The notes beneath the pieces were generated by a model that saw nothing but the letters and a program-made list of their open reading frames with translations, had not been told where the DNA came from and did no database searches. A program made the position numbers and the translations under genes. This document shows, piece by piece, positions 1-11,225 of a stretch of 64,000 bases of DNA; positions within the stretch are counted from its first letter, which is position 1; each line of letters starts with the position of its first letter. The stretch is from assembly GCF_000208745.1 (NCBI RefSeq), contig NC_030850.1:12813736-12877735 (forward strand). The letters are read 5' to 3'. This DNA comes from Theobroma cacao (lineage: Eukaryota > Streptophyta > Magnoliopsida > Malvales > Malvaceae).

Positions 1-735
1 ATTTTTATGCCTTTTATAAAGAAAATAATGAATGGATGTGATTTTGACACGTCACCATTCCATTGGTCCATGTGTCATACTTAGCCATTAAGCAATCTCT
101 CTCCACCACACATTTCTCATGTTTATCCATTTACAGGATGAATAAAATCCCTTGGCCTTGACAAGTGCTGGGGTAAAAAATTTACCGATTTGCCCCCAAG
201 GTGAAAAAATTTATAATTTTGCCCCTATACTCCGAAATATATCGGAATCAAATTATTTCTACTTTTCAACCTCAAATAACACTAACATTGATCAATATTA
301 ACCAAATGGGGCAAAAAACTCATTTTATAAAAATTCCTGTTTAGTCTTCTAGTGGCAAAATTATCATTTTGCCCTTATGCTCCAAAAATACCAGGAATCA
401 TAACATTTTCACTGCTAAACATCATTTTATACTCCAATAATCATAATTATATTTCATATAATTACTCTTGGTCAAATGTGATCAAATCTTGGCTAAAAAT
501 CTCCATTTTATCATCAAATGGTAAAGTGACCGTTTTGTCCCTAATCGGTCAATTTTTCAGATGAACTCCAAACTGGACTTTGAACTTCAAATCACTACTC
601 TAAGCCATTCTGTGGGTTTCAAAATTTTCAATTTCCTATTAGAATTTTTATTTAAACTAGTTCAAAACTCGATTTAATTTAGTTGTACCACTCGGTACAA
701 TACCGTCTTTTAATCGAGCTTGACAGGGTCTCACA
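1..735 (-). mobile_element. Gypsy-type LTR, partial (runs off window start)
   Basis: Read on the minus strand, the segment begins TGTGAGACCC at 735 and continues with a run resembling the LTR at 11226-14174: the same order of a 'cgattaaaagacg' motif, a 'gtttggagttc' motif and repeated 'ggggcaaaat...' blocks. No coding sequence is present. It is the 5' portion of an LTR in minus orientation cut by the window edge. Whether it is a solo LTR or part of a longer element cannot be seen. Confidence 0.6.
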
Positions 736-1456
736 ATATATGATGAATTTACTAAACTAATCATGACCTAAAACACCAAACTCTTTGAAGCCAAATTGCA
801 AAATCCTACTCCTTGATCTTCTTCTTCATCCATGATGACGGAACTGTAGCAAAGCTTTGAAGAAGACATTGTCTTGCATCAAAAATCAAAGAAATTATTC
901 GTCAATTTTATCAGTTATGGAACCCTAATCGAATGTAATATGGGAATTTCAAACTCTAAGATACGACATACTGATTAAAGTTTCAACAACTTCATGTTCT
1001 CTATTATGGTTAGTTATAGTGACTTTAATCTTTTTTTTCTTTAAATTATAGTGCCTTTGAACTCAACTTTCCCTTGTTTATCATTTCATTCATTATTCTT
1101 TCATTATGATTTTTAATTAAATTAATGTATTACAAAAATAAAATTATACTCAAGTAAGTTTGGATCATTTTTCAATTAGATTCTCATATCGTTTGGATTC
1201 AAATCAATTCAAACTTTGAATTGTTGACTTTTTCTAATTAAATTGTTTTAAGTTTGAGCGTTCTAACAAATTTTTCGAGTTTAGATCATCTTTGACGGTT
1301 TTATGTATTGTTGTTATGACTTGATAGGCACTTACTCACAATTTTGTCATTAAATTAGGATAACTTAAAGAGAAGATGAGGGTAAGTTTAGTGACTTATT
1401 CGATGAAATTAATTCAAGAAGTTAGGTAACACCTAAACTCAAACTAATATTAATGG
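736..1456. other. Intergenic, no gene seen
   Basis: AT-rich sequence with no extended reading frame and no repeat boundary that I can support. Confidence 0.5.
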
Positions 1457-1464
1457 TATAGTAT

Positions 1465-1973
1465 AAGGATATAAATGGGTAGGGTACATATCCCTTTTTT
1501 TAGAAACTTTACTTTGAATTCATTTAATTAAAAAGGTATCTAAACTTTACTAAAATTTGAACAAAATCATACAGCACTATCCAAAATCAAACCCTAATAA
1601 TATAGTATTAACTACTAGTTACCTGAATCCATTAAATACCTAATTAAATAAATCAAACAAATTAAATAATTAAAATCTTATAAAAAATTAATTTTTATTA
1701 ATTTACAATGAAACAAGTGGATTAAAATGGAAAAAGTTTTGTTGAAGGTAACAAGGATAAAAATTTGAATCTCAAAAATTACAAAATTTTGAAATATTAT
1801 ATAATATATATATATATATATGTATAATCAGGTTCGTGTTTAGGGAGTTTTAGGTATCCTAAAACCTACTCGAACCCGAATCGAGTATTAAAACACTTAG
1901 CCGAATTCACCTTATAACCGAATATAAGGTACTTGCAAATATTCGTATAACATCAACCCATTTACATTTTTAG
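1465..1973. mobile_element. Short MITE-like element with 8-bp direct repeat
   Basis: The segment is bounded by TATAGTAT at 1457-1464 and 1974-1981. The ends are imperfect inverted repeats sharing a 'taAATGGGT' core (left 1465-1488, right about 1950-1973 on the other strand). A (TA)n run lies at about 1801-1822. An 8-bp duplication would suit a hAT-type element, but the repeat is AT-rich and could arise by chance. No coding capacity. Confidence 0.5.
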
Positions 1974-2011
1974 TATAGTATTCCTTAAATTCCCATGACA
2001 ATAGAAGCAAC

Positions 2012-2696
2012 CAAGGGAGGACCTAGAAAATTTTTTTAGTGGTGTCTTAACTAAAATAATAATAATAATTAAAAAATATAAATATATTAAAATCCATAAA
2101 CTAGAAGTTTTAACATTGAATTAAAGAAAATATAAATTCAATACATTCATTTAATACAAGTAAAAATATTTAAAATAATTGTAATTATCGACAATGATTT
2201 TTCATATTTTGAGAATGGTGCATGAAAACATCAGTAGAAATACTATCAAATACATCTTTTTTAATATATATCATCAAGCAATCATTTGTCCACTCATCGT
2301 TCATTCGATTTAGGACTTGAATTTTTGGTTGAGTGAAAAACGCAACCAAGGATCAAGAAGAGGAAGCGTCATTGCGAGTCTCAAGAGTAGGATGGGGAGG
2401 GAGAGTAGTTTAGGTTATGACATTTTTTAATAAATTCTTAAATTATAAAAGGAAATTTTTTATCTTTCTATGTAATATTTAAATATTAATATATAAATTA
2501 TTTTTTAATAAATTTACTTTGACTTAAAATCTTTGATCCCGTTCCTTACAAAATTACAAAAAAATAAGTGGATTCATTAGTATTATTAACTACATAAAAC
2601 TTAATAAAACACTATAAAAATTGTATAAGAAGTAAAAATTTTTGCTAATGAGTGGTGTCATGTGACACCACTCTCCTTAAGGTGGGTTCGCCCATG
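2012..2696. mobile_element. Non-autonomous hAT-like element, 8-bp TSD
   Basis: GAAGCAAC occurs immediately outside both ends (2004-2011 and 2697-2704). The left end reads CAAGGGAGGACC and the complement of the right end reads CATGGGCGAACC, giving imperfect terminal inverted repeats of the CAGGGGCGGA-like type common in plant hAT elements. It is 685 bp long and has no transposase coding region, so it would depend on a partner elsewhere. Confidence 0.78.
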
Positions 2697-2959
2697 GAAG
2701 CAACCAATATCCATGTCTCAACAATCAATGTAATAATATTCTTGGGTGTTTTTATCATTGTAAATTAATTTAAGACATCTTTATAATGTGATACTTTAGT
2801 ACTTACATGATATATTCACTTGTACAATTCGATTCCATAACACTTTTGAAATAGGGGTTACTATGGATTTGAATTCCATCCTATGATTTAATAAAGTTAT
2901 GATATGATTTAATAAAGTTATGGTTGTAATTGTAAATCTTTGAACATTAGTAGCACAAA

Positions 2960-3749
2960 CAAAGACAAAGCTAGAGCATTTTTAAAAGGAGGCCAAACAA
3001 ACAGAAACGCTTTATATATGATTCAATTCTCAATCATGTAAAAGGTTAAATAAAATTCACAAGACATTAAACATACAAAAATTGCATATTAACAGTAATG
3101 ATAGTGTCTCATATATATAAATCCGAACGAAACTATGGAAAGAATCTCTCTTTCACTCTTTGTGAGCAAGAGTGGAAGAGAAAATAATTTTTTAAACTTA
3201 AATAAATTACTTTTTTACTTTGTGTGTTCTACACGAAATAAGTAACTTTTTGAGAAAGTTCAGTTTTTATTTTTTATTTACTTCTTAAATTGCTGATTAA
3301 CATATTGGGCTATTGAGTTGAATTGTTGAGATGTAATATATTATGATAAGCTATTGAGCTAAACTATTAAATTATAATATATTATGATAGGTTTAGATTT
3401 ATATTAAGACTTAGTTGGTTTGGGTTAGTAGACTCACTTTTATTTTTTTAAAAAAATTGATAAGCTAAGCATATTGGATTAGAATTTATATGATAATTAG
3501 CAATATGTTGACTGACTCCAATTTCATCAAACGGTTAGAGAAATATAAATAGTAAATAAAAATTTTAAAATTTTTGGAGGGCTATAGCCCCATGATAACA
3601 CTACCCTCCACCTTGGTTTGTAGGGTCATTTTATTATTTTTATTTGTATTAATCATTCAATAAAAAATTATTTTGAGAAAGTCATTAAAAATATATATAT
3701 AACATATAAAAAAATTTTAAAAATTTTGGGAGGCCACACTTCGTCCCTG
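2960..3749. mobile_element. Non-autonomous hAT-like element, 8-bp TSD
   Basis: AGCACAAA flanks the segment exactly (2952-2959 and 3750-3757). The ends are CAAAGACAAAG and, on the complement, CAGGGACGAAG, an imperfect TIR of about 11 bp. The subterminal part near 3700-3740 resembles the end of the 37517-38319 element in reverse orientation. It is 790 bp long with no coding capacity. Confidence 0.77.
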
Positions 3750-3757
3750 AGCACAAA

Positions 3758-5990
3758 TTAAACTTGTAAAGGTCATGAAATATTACAAAACTTTGTTTTT
3801 CTTATAAATGTTGTGAATATTATTCAAGAGATATCTAGGACAAATCCAAGATATTTGATACTGTATATATAATGCAAGTCCGCTCAAATATTCTAACTAA
3901 ACTCTATTTGATCAAGGGTCAAGTTTAGAGCTATCCATGGATTATTAGGTGGCTAAGCCAAGCTTCCAAGCCTAATCGTTTTAGTTTAGGCTTGGTACAT
4001 GGTCTACAAGTTTGACTAGGCTTTAAAATATGGTTGTCAGTTAAAATTCTACTACATAAGTATATGTGTGGAAAAGATAATATAACGGTAAGCAGAATAT
4101 TGATCTCATAGAGAATTAATCTAAAATTTTACTAAGTACTAAAATTATAACAATTTAATCTTATCCAAACAATCAAAATTAATTAATTAACTAAAACTAA
4201 TTAACCAAAATTTAAACTAAAAAGAAAAATCAAAGTAATAGTAACTTGAGTAAAAATCAAATCAAACAAGCTTAGGATTACAATATCCCTCACACTTCAT
4301 CTAAATCTTACTTCTCTTCCTTATCTTATTTCAATGGGTTGAATTGTTAACCTCTAGTCCTCAATTATTTATAAGAGTCTCTTGACTCGTCTTATAAAAA
4401 TATTTATTTTAATCAAAACACTATATCCGTATGTAAATTGAAATTAAAATAGACTCATTAAGTTCAGGCTTTAATCTGGTTACATATGGCCTAAAGGTGC
4501 ATCCCTATCCTATACGCAAATCAATTAATATAATCGTATGCTATTTCAAATTTAATCTACACTAAACTCCCTTTCTCAAGTTTGTTTAGGTTCCTAAATC
4601 AATTTAATTGGTGATCAGGCAATTAAAAGTATTAAGAAGAAACTAGAATAAACAATTCAAATCCTATTAAAGATAAGCAAGAAAAAGATTAAAAATTTAG
4701 ATTACATATGAGTTTAATTACAATCCTAGAAAAAGAAAATTAGCTACGCATAATTACAAAGACAAATAACATTATATAAAATTCAACCATTGAGAGTAAC
4801 AAGAAATATAAAAGCTAAAGAAGAAAACAAAACAATATTTGCTTTCCAAGTTTCAGCCTCAACTTCTAGCTTGTTGAATCTCTTAGGGTTGTCTCTCTTA
4901 ATGTCTCATAAAAATATCCTATTTATACTAACAATCTTAATTTAAATCCCTTAAGTTAATCTACTGATTCTAATTGGGCTTAAAAGTGTAATGAGAGGCC
5001 CAAAAATCAAATATCATCTTTCAAAATTTCTTTTCCCCTCAATAGTACGCCTTATCATCTTTCAACATGATTTTCTCTGTCTTCAAAGCAAAACTGGGCA
5101 AAGTGGTCTCATGAAAGTTTTAGCACTGTCTCGTATCTTTCCAATGGTCTAAGAATGGTATCATTTGGAATCTTGTAGTGAGAGTTATGGGTAAAATACC
5201 AAAGCATATGCAAGCAAAATTCTAGGTCCTTCAAACACCTTACTTTCCAAAATTATGCTCAATTCCCTTAAATCCTACAAAAACATTAAAACTAATAAAT
5301 AATGGCCAATAAACATAAAATTAAAATAACTCACTAAAATTAAACTAAATATAAAAACAACTAAATTATAATTAAAAATTAAGGACTTAGCTAAATTTAA
5401 TAACAAAATTAGACTAAAGTAATTCTATAAAATAGAATTATCAATGGCTAATTGCTCAAATTGAGGCTAAATGTTTGGACACTTATTCAACTAAGGTCCA
5501 AAAGTTTCAATTGTAACAATCAAACATTTTTTATTCTTTATAATTAAGAGCTATGTTGATAGGTGGATAACTCGTGTATCACACACAATAGAAAATCGCA
5601 TGAGTTGTTGACATGGCAATTGACTTTGTTGAGCTCATGAAAGTTTAATCGTTACATGCAATGTTAAAAAATGTAGTTGTTAAATGTCATGTTGAAAATT
5701 TAATTATTACATGCCATGTTGAAAATGTAGTTAGTATATGCTCTAGTTTTTTGCAAAAAACAAGCCAAATCAAAGGCCATTCGGTACTTAATGCTTTTTA
5801 TCTAAGTCTATTTCAAAGGAGTTTTTAACTGCGGTTGCATGGTACTAGAAAGTAAATAAGTTAATGTAGACATATAGTACACAAACCTAAATGAAAAGTC
5901 TCGTGAGTTGCAAGTCTTAAAATTAAACATGAAAAGAAATAAGATAAAGGGGGAAAATTAGAAATTACACACAACAACAGATTTTCGTTA
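3758..5990. other. Intergenic AT-rich stretch, probably old repeats
   Basis: No reading frame with recognisable protein similarity. The part from about 4035 to 5440 has the look of a decayed dispersed repeat, but I could not define its ends or family. Confidence 0.4.
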
Positions 5991-6014
5991 GTTAATTGCA
6001 TGCAATAGCGCAAG

Positions 6015-6260
6015 TCAAGTTGAAGCTTCCACTTCCAAGCGTATCCTTTTAGGACCTTTCTCTTCACCTTGACTATCGGCGTTCATCACTTTGTTTTCCT
6101 TAGCTTCCATAAAACACCCTTTGTACGGTTTAAATCCTATTCGACATGCCTGAAGCTTTGCATTGTTCTAGTCTAATTGATGGAAAGCCTACTTCCACAA
6201 TGTCTTCACCTCTTGACAAGCTAAGGGGGCTAGGGTGGCTAGAGGCCATGACCCACTCTT
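6015..6260 (-). pseudogene. Fragment resembling the C-terminus of LHY (clock MYB)
   Basis: On the minus strand, 6167 down to the stop at 6015-6017 reads as about 50 residues ending in RIRLEVEAST, with GFKPYKGCFMEAKENKV before it. From memory of the family, plant LATE ELONGATED HYPOCOTYL proteins end with a GFKPYKRCS...EEKxPKRIRLEGEAST-like segment. LHY is a nuclear MYB repressor of the circadian clock. In this frame TAG lies immediately upstream (6168-6170), and the neighbouring sequence towards 6260 stays open only in another frame. The MYB domain is absent from the window. This is therefore a 3' fragment with at least one disabling change, or the last exon of something whose other exons were lost. 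No poly(A) tract or target-site duplication was identified to show a processed origin. Confidence 0.65.
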
Positions 6261-6292
6261 GTTGGTTTCTTTAAAATTAGGTTTTTCCTTTA

Positions 6293-7411
6293 TGACACGT
6301 TCAGTTTATGGAATGAAATAAAATGAAATAAAATAGTTATTTTGTTGGAATAGAATAGAATGATTATTATATAGTTTGGTTCATGAAATAGAATATGGTA
6401 GAAATTGCTATTATGGTTTATTTCAATATTTGGTTGATAAGAATACCTTTGAAATAATCAAAGAATAACTAATAAAATGATAAAACTATCCTTTATTATG
6501 ATAAAATTTATTTTCATCAAAAATAAAAATAAATTTTATTTTCATTAAATATCAATAATTTATTATTAAATTATTAATATAATTTTTATATTTCTAATTT
6601 ATTATTAAATTATTAAATAATTTATATAATTTTTTATTTTAATTATTTGAATCATTTTTTATTTTTATTTTTATTTTTTAGTCTTTTAATTTTTATTTTC
6701 ATTAAACATCAATAATTTGCTATTAAATTATTAATATAAATTTTATTTTTATTTTTTCATTAATTTTTCCTTTTTTTCCCTCATTGTCTACTTTTCATTC
6801 CTTTTCTAATATTTTCTTGGCAACCATTGGATAACAACCGACGACATTAAAATGCTGATTTGACGTTGGTTGTGGCCAAATCTGGCTATTGGAATGCTAA
6901 TTTGACATTGGCTGTGGCTAGATCTCGTAATTGAAACATCTATTCGCCTAGTGGCATGGCCAAGTCTAGCTCTTCTACAACCAAATTGTTGGTCCAACAA
7001 CTAGATTTGGCCATAACCAACATCAGATTGACGCTCCAACATTGCCACAGTTTCTTCGATGGCCGGTGATGGAGAGCTTGATGATGATTGTTGCATTAGT
7101 TGTGGAGGAAGATGATTACAAACTTGCTTAGAGAGAGAAAGGGTGGGAGGTAGATCTAGAAGAGAGAGAAAGAAAAGAAAGAAAATGAGAAAAAAAAACC
7201 TTTATAGTGTTAAGATTGTAATTATTTTTATTAAACAGAGACATTTTCATCCAATGATATTTTTACTCTATTCCGTTAGCCATGAAATGGCTAATAACAA
7301 GGGGGAAAGGGGAATGGCTAAATCCATGAATGCCTATTCCCAATATTAAATAGCAACCAAAAAAATGCTAGACTATTTTGAAGGAACCATTCCCCTCTAC
7401 TAAACATGCCA
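6293..7411. mobile_element. Non-autonomous PIF/Harbinger-like element (copy A)
   Basis: The left end reads TGACACGTTCAGTTTATGGA and the complement of the right end TGGCATGTTTAGTAGAGG, imperfect inverted repeats. Candidate 3-bp flanks are TTA (6290-6292) and CTA (7412-7414), so one base differs. The left subterminal region matches, inverted, the right end of the 20156-21798 element, and the interior from about 6580 matches copy B at 15283-22071. No transposase reading frame; the short frames inside are low-complexity. Confidence 0.6.
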
Positions 7412-7588
7412 CTAGAGTTTTCCTTGTTCTGTTTTTCTACTTCTACTTGCCCCCTTAATTAGTTAATTCTATCAAATTATTTGTATGGCATTCAAAAATT
7501 CTAAATTGTTCACTCCAATCTTGGCTAATTTTCATAGTTTATTCAAAAGTTGCTTTGCTTTTTGATTAGTTTATTCAATAATTATTGC

Positions 7589-10500
7589 TGACACCCCATT
7601 TGTCTGGGGTTATCTTAATAAATAAAATAAAAAAAATTAAAATAATAATAATAATATTGAGAAAAAATATAAAAAAATCTGAAACAAAAAAAAGAGATAA
7701 TGATAAGAAAAGTTTTGAATGAACAACCAAATGGATTAAGAATCGTTTCAAACCAATCCTAAACTAGTGATTTTGGAAATTCAATTTTTTAAGAGATGAA
7801 GAAAAATCCTAATCCAAAAGACATAGAAATGGTTATAAAAACCCATTTATCAACCAATAATCAACATGGAGGGAATGAAGAGGAAAAGATTAAAAATCAT
7901 CAAAAAGTTTTTTTTTAGTTTTTGGGTTTTGGGTTTTGAAATTTCAAATTTGGATCTAGGAAAATTACGACCGTTTTTGATAAAATTACTCCAATTAAAA
8001 GGAAAAGAAGGTTGAGAGGATTCGGGAGAGCAATTTGGGAGGATTTTGACATCGGTGAATGGTTGTTGGCGGTGGAACAAACAGTAGCCGGTGGTCGAAA
8101 AATGGCAAAATAATGTCAGATTATGGGCAAAAAAAGAGAAAAGAGGCTTTTAGAGAGAGGGAGATTTTTAGAGAGAGAGAGTGAGCATAAAGGAAAACTA
8201 AGGAAAAAAAAAAGAAGTTTAACGTATTTATACCGAAGTCAAAACAATGTCGTTTCAAGAAAGTCTTGTAAGTGAAAAACTACGTCGTTTCAAGTAAAAA
8301 AAAAAAGAGAGAGTTTAAGGCCAAATCCAAAAGATCCGACTTGTGCCCATTCTTGAAAGCTCATGTATGATCCAAAGCCTAGTAATTTAATCTCTTTGCT
8401 TTTGGGTCACTAAGCCACTTACTTTATTTTGGTTTCTTTTAATTATTTTTTAATCTATCTTTTATTATCTTGATATTTCTATTTACTTAGGATTAGATCT
8501 TTGATTAAGGAAATAAATAATGAATTTTAAAATTTATGATTATTTACAAATAAAATCTCTTAAATGAAATTTTTAAGGAAGATTACAAGTAGTAACTTTC
8601 TTAAAATTTTCAAAGTAAGAATAGTTATAAGAGCTCACAATAAGTAATGGGAGGTAATCTTGTAATTTATTTTTACAAAGAGATTTATTTATAAAGAATT
8701 ATAGAAAATATAACAAATAAATAATAAAATTTATAAATTAAAAATAAATAAATATTTAAGGTTTCATAAATTAAAATAAAAGATGTAAAGAATAAATTTT
8801 TAAATCTTGTAGATTAAAAAATATAATATCATAATATTCATCAAATTAGATAAATAAATAAAAATCCTTTGATGATGAAATTTCGAGAAAGCTATAAGTA
8901 ATAATTTCGAGAGAATTTCTAAGTGGGAAAATTTCCTAAAATTTTGCCAAAAGTGTTGGAAAATTTTAGAAAGTTTTCAANTGAATAATAATAATAATAA
9001 CAAAGTAATGAAAATAATAAAAGTGAAACAAAAGAATGTTGACTCCATATGTTTTTGATGATAACAAAACATTCTTTAATCATTAATATCTAACTTTACT
9101 ATTTAAGTGTGCAAGATATAGTTAATTATCTTAATAAAATTGTTAATTAAAGGCAAGTTTACTAAAAAAGATAGGTTGATCAGTTAAAGTAAGAAAAAAG
9201 AAAAGGGTTAGTGAAAACAAAACTTCTTTAACTAAATAATGTAAAGCTTTAACCAGTTAAGGCATAATGGGCACTGGGTAAAAGTAAGACAAAAAAAACC
9301 TTAATCAGTTAACACCAAGCTTAACTGATTAAGAAGGTGCTGGAAGCTGAAAATAGAAGCATTTTAATCGGTTAGGGAATTGGGTTAATCGATTAGAGCA
9401 TAAGACCTTAGTACCTTTAAGTGGCAAAAACCAAATTTGAAATAAGTTTGATTGTTAAAGGGAGTCAAAATGGAGAAATTCAAATTCAAAAGATTTTCTA
9501 ATTGATTAAAGCTTATTTTAATCGGTTAAGGTTGAAAGAAGTGAAGTTTCAATCAGTTAAAGGGAGGGCTAACCAATTAAAGGAAGTCTATTAGATAAAG
9601 AAGTTTGAAAATAGAGATTTTTTAATCGGTTAGAGTCTTTTTTTGATCAGTTAACACAATGAACAAAGCTACTAGATAGTACAAGCTAAAGAAAGGCTAA
9701 TCGGTTAGAGCCTACTTATAACTAGTTAACGAAACTTTGTTTGCCTATTTGAATTTAAATGCTAAAAGACCAATTAACAGCTAAAATGGCATCAGAGTTG
9801 TTCCCAACGGCTAAACACTAGCTCTAACAACAAAATCTAACTCCCTAAGTATAAATTGAAGCTCTAACTGCCAAAGAATCTATAGAGAAAGAAGCACCAA
9901 GAGTCTATTTTAAGCAAAAAGCTAAAAAACCTTATCCTACACACTTGTTCTCCATTCTTATTCATGTGAAAGTGTTTGAGCTTGATTGTATTGATCTTAG
10001 ATCTGTAAAGGTAATCACGTGTACTTTTTTTTCTTTTCTTTTCTTAGTGAATTAGAGTGTGGGAAGCACTTTAGTGCTTATTATAAGAGATTAGAGCTTG
10101 GGTTAGATGCTCACCTTGTAAAAGTTTGATGGAAGTTGTTAATTCTACTAATATAATGAAGTTGAGTTGAAAATCTTTGATTGGGAAATCAAGGTAATGG
10201 ATGTAAGTCATGGGGACTAAACCACTGTAAATATTTGTACATTGTCCACTTCTTTCTACCTTTTTTTACTTGGTGTCTTTTAGATATAACAAGTTTTAAA
10301 CCTTTCTTCCTTTAGTTGATCAAGAGCTCTACAAGCCAAAAAGGGCTAACCTTAAAATTTTTAGTGCTATTCACTCCCCTATGGCACTTTAACGAGACCA
10401 ACAAAGAACGTATAAATAAAAAATCATAAATAAGTAAAAGTTCTCAAATGATAAAATTTCGAGAAAGTTATAAGTAATAACTTTAAGAAAATTTCTAGGT

Positions 10501-10904
10501 GAGAAATTCTTCTTGAATTCTGCCATAAGAATTGGAGGGTTCAAAAGACATTTCAATATCAAAGGATTTTTCTTTGTTGTAAAATGATTAAGGAAAATAA
10601 GATTGGATATCGAATTTAAAATTGAGTTATTAAATCTAAAAGGATAACATATAATTAATTAGGTACCATGTTAAGTGGGTGTTGTGAGGGTGCTAACACC
10701 TTCCTCACACGTAACCATACTTCCAAACATAGCTTGTTACCTAGACTGGAACTTAATCTTTTAAATGAACCTAAGTCAAGCTTAGGACCTCATTAAAAGA
10801 TATAGATTCACCTAGGTGACCAATCACATTTAAACAAAAAAAGGATTGGTGGTGACTCCTCTTTCACGTCAAACGATTGAATTTACGAATTCACATGTTA
10901 TGAC
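7589..10904 (+). mobile_element. Ogre/Tat-like Gypsy LTR, split by a solo LTR
   Basis: Starts TGACACCCCATTTG and ends near TTATGACA at about 10904. It is followed by TTGGCAACTGCACC, which resembles the tRNA-derived primer site after Ogre/Tat LTRs. The stretch at about 10670-10860 ('gggtgctaacaccttcc', 'ggtggtgactcc') has the character of that family's LTR 3' end as I remember it. Subtracting the nested 9037-10403 insertion leaves about 1.95 kb. Flanks of the insertion (8860-8960 and 10430-10540) share an imperfect 'aaatttcgagaaag.tataagtaat' repeat. No gag or pol follows before the next LTR at 11226. Confidence 0.55.
9037..10403 (+). mobile_element. Solo LTR of a SIRE-like Copia element
   Basis: Starts TGTTGACTCC and ends ACCAACA, with a perfect 5-bp direct repeat AAGAA at 9032-9036 and 10404-10408. 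The length is 1367 bp. No primer site, gag or pol lies between the repeats, so this is a solo LTR left by LTR-LTR recombination. About 14 copies of a TTAATCGGTTAA-like motif lie between 9175 and 9735. A TATA-like 'gtataaattgaagc' is at about 9850. Confidence 0.85.
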
Positions 10905-11225
10905 AGCTTGGCAACTGCACCAAGGAATTTGTGAGTTAAGCTTAAAATTAATTATGTGATATCCTAAAACTTTAATTTGTTCATGCATTAATATCATTTT
11001 CATGTAAAAGTATTTGTTACATGGCAAGAAAAACCTTAATTGCATCCATGAAACGCCTACTTCGTTCAATAACTACCCCTATTCTATGCGAAAAGAAATT
11101 TGATGTGAAGGCTTAATTAAAGCAAATGCAGTCCGTAAAGGGTGATTGTAGGCCTATGTCTCTAACTTCCTTGAACAAGTTCACATTGACATCTAGCAAA
11201 ACAACTTCATAGATCTGATCAGAAT
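10905..11225. other. Probable internal remnant of the Ogre/Tat-like element
   Basis: Sequence downstream of the proposed primer site. No long frame is open, and it ends where the next LTR begins. Confidence 0.35.
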
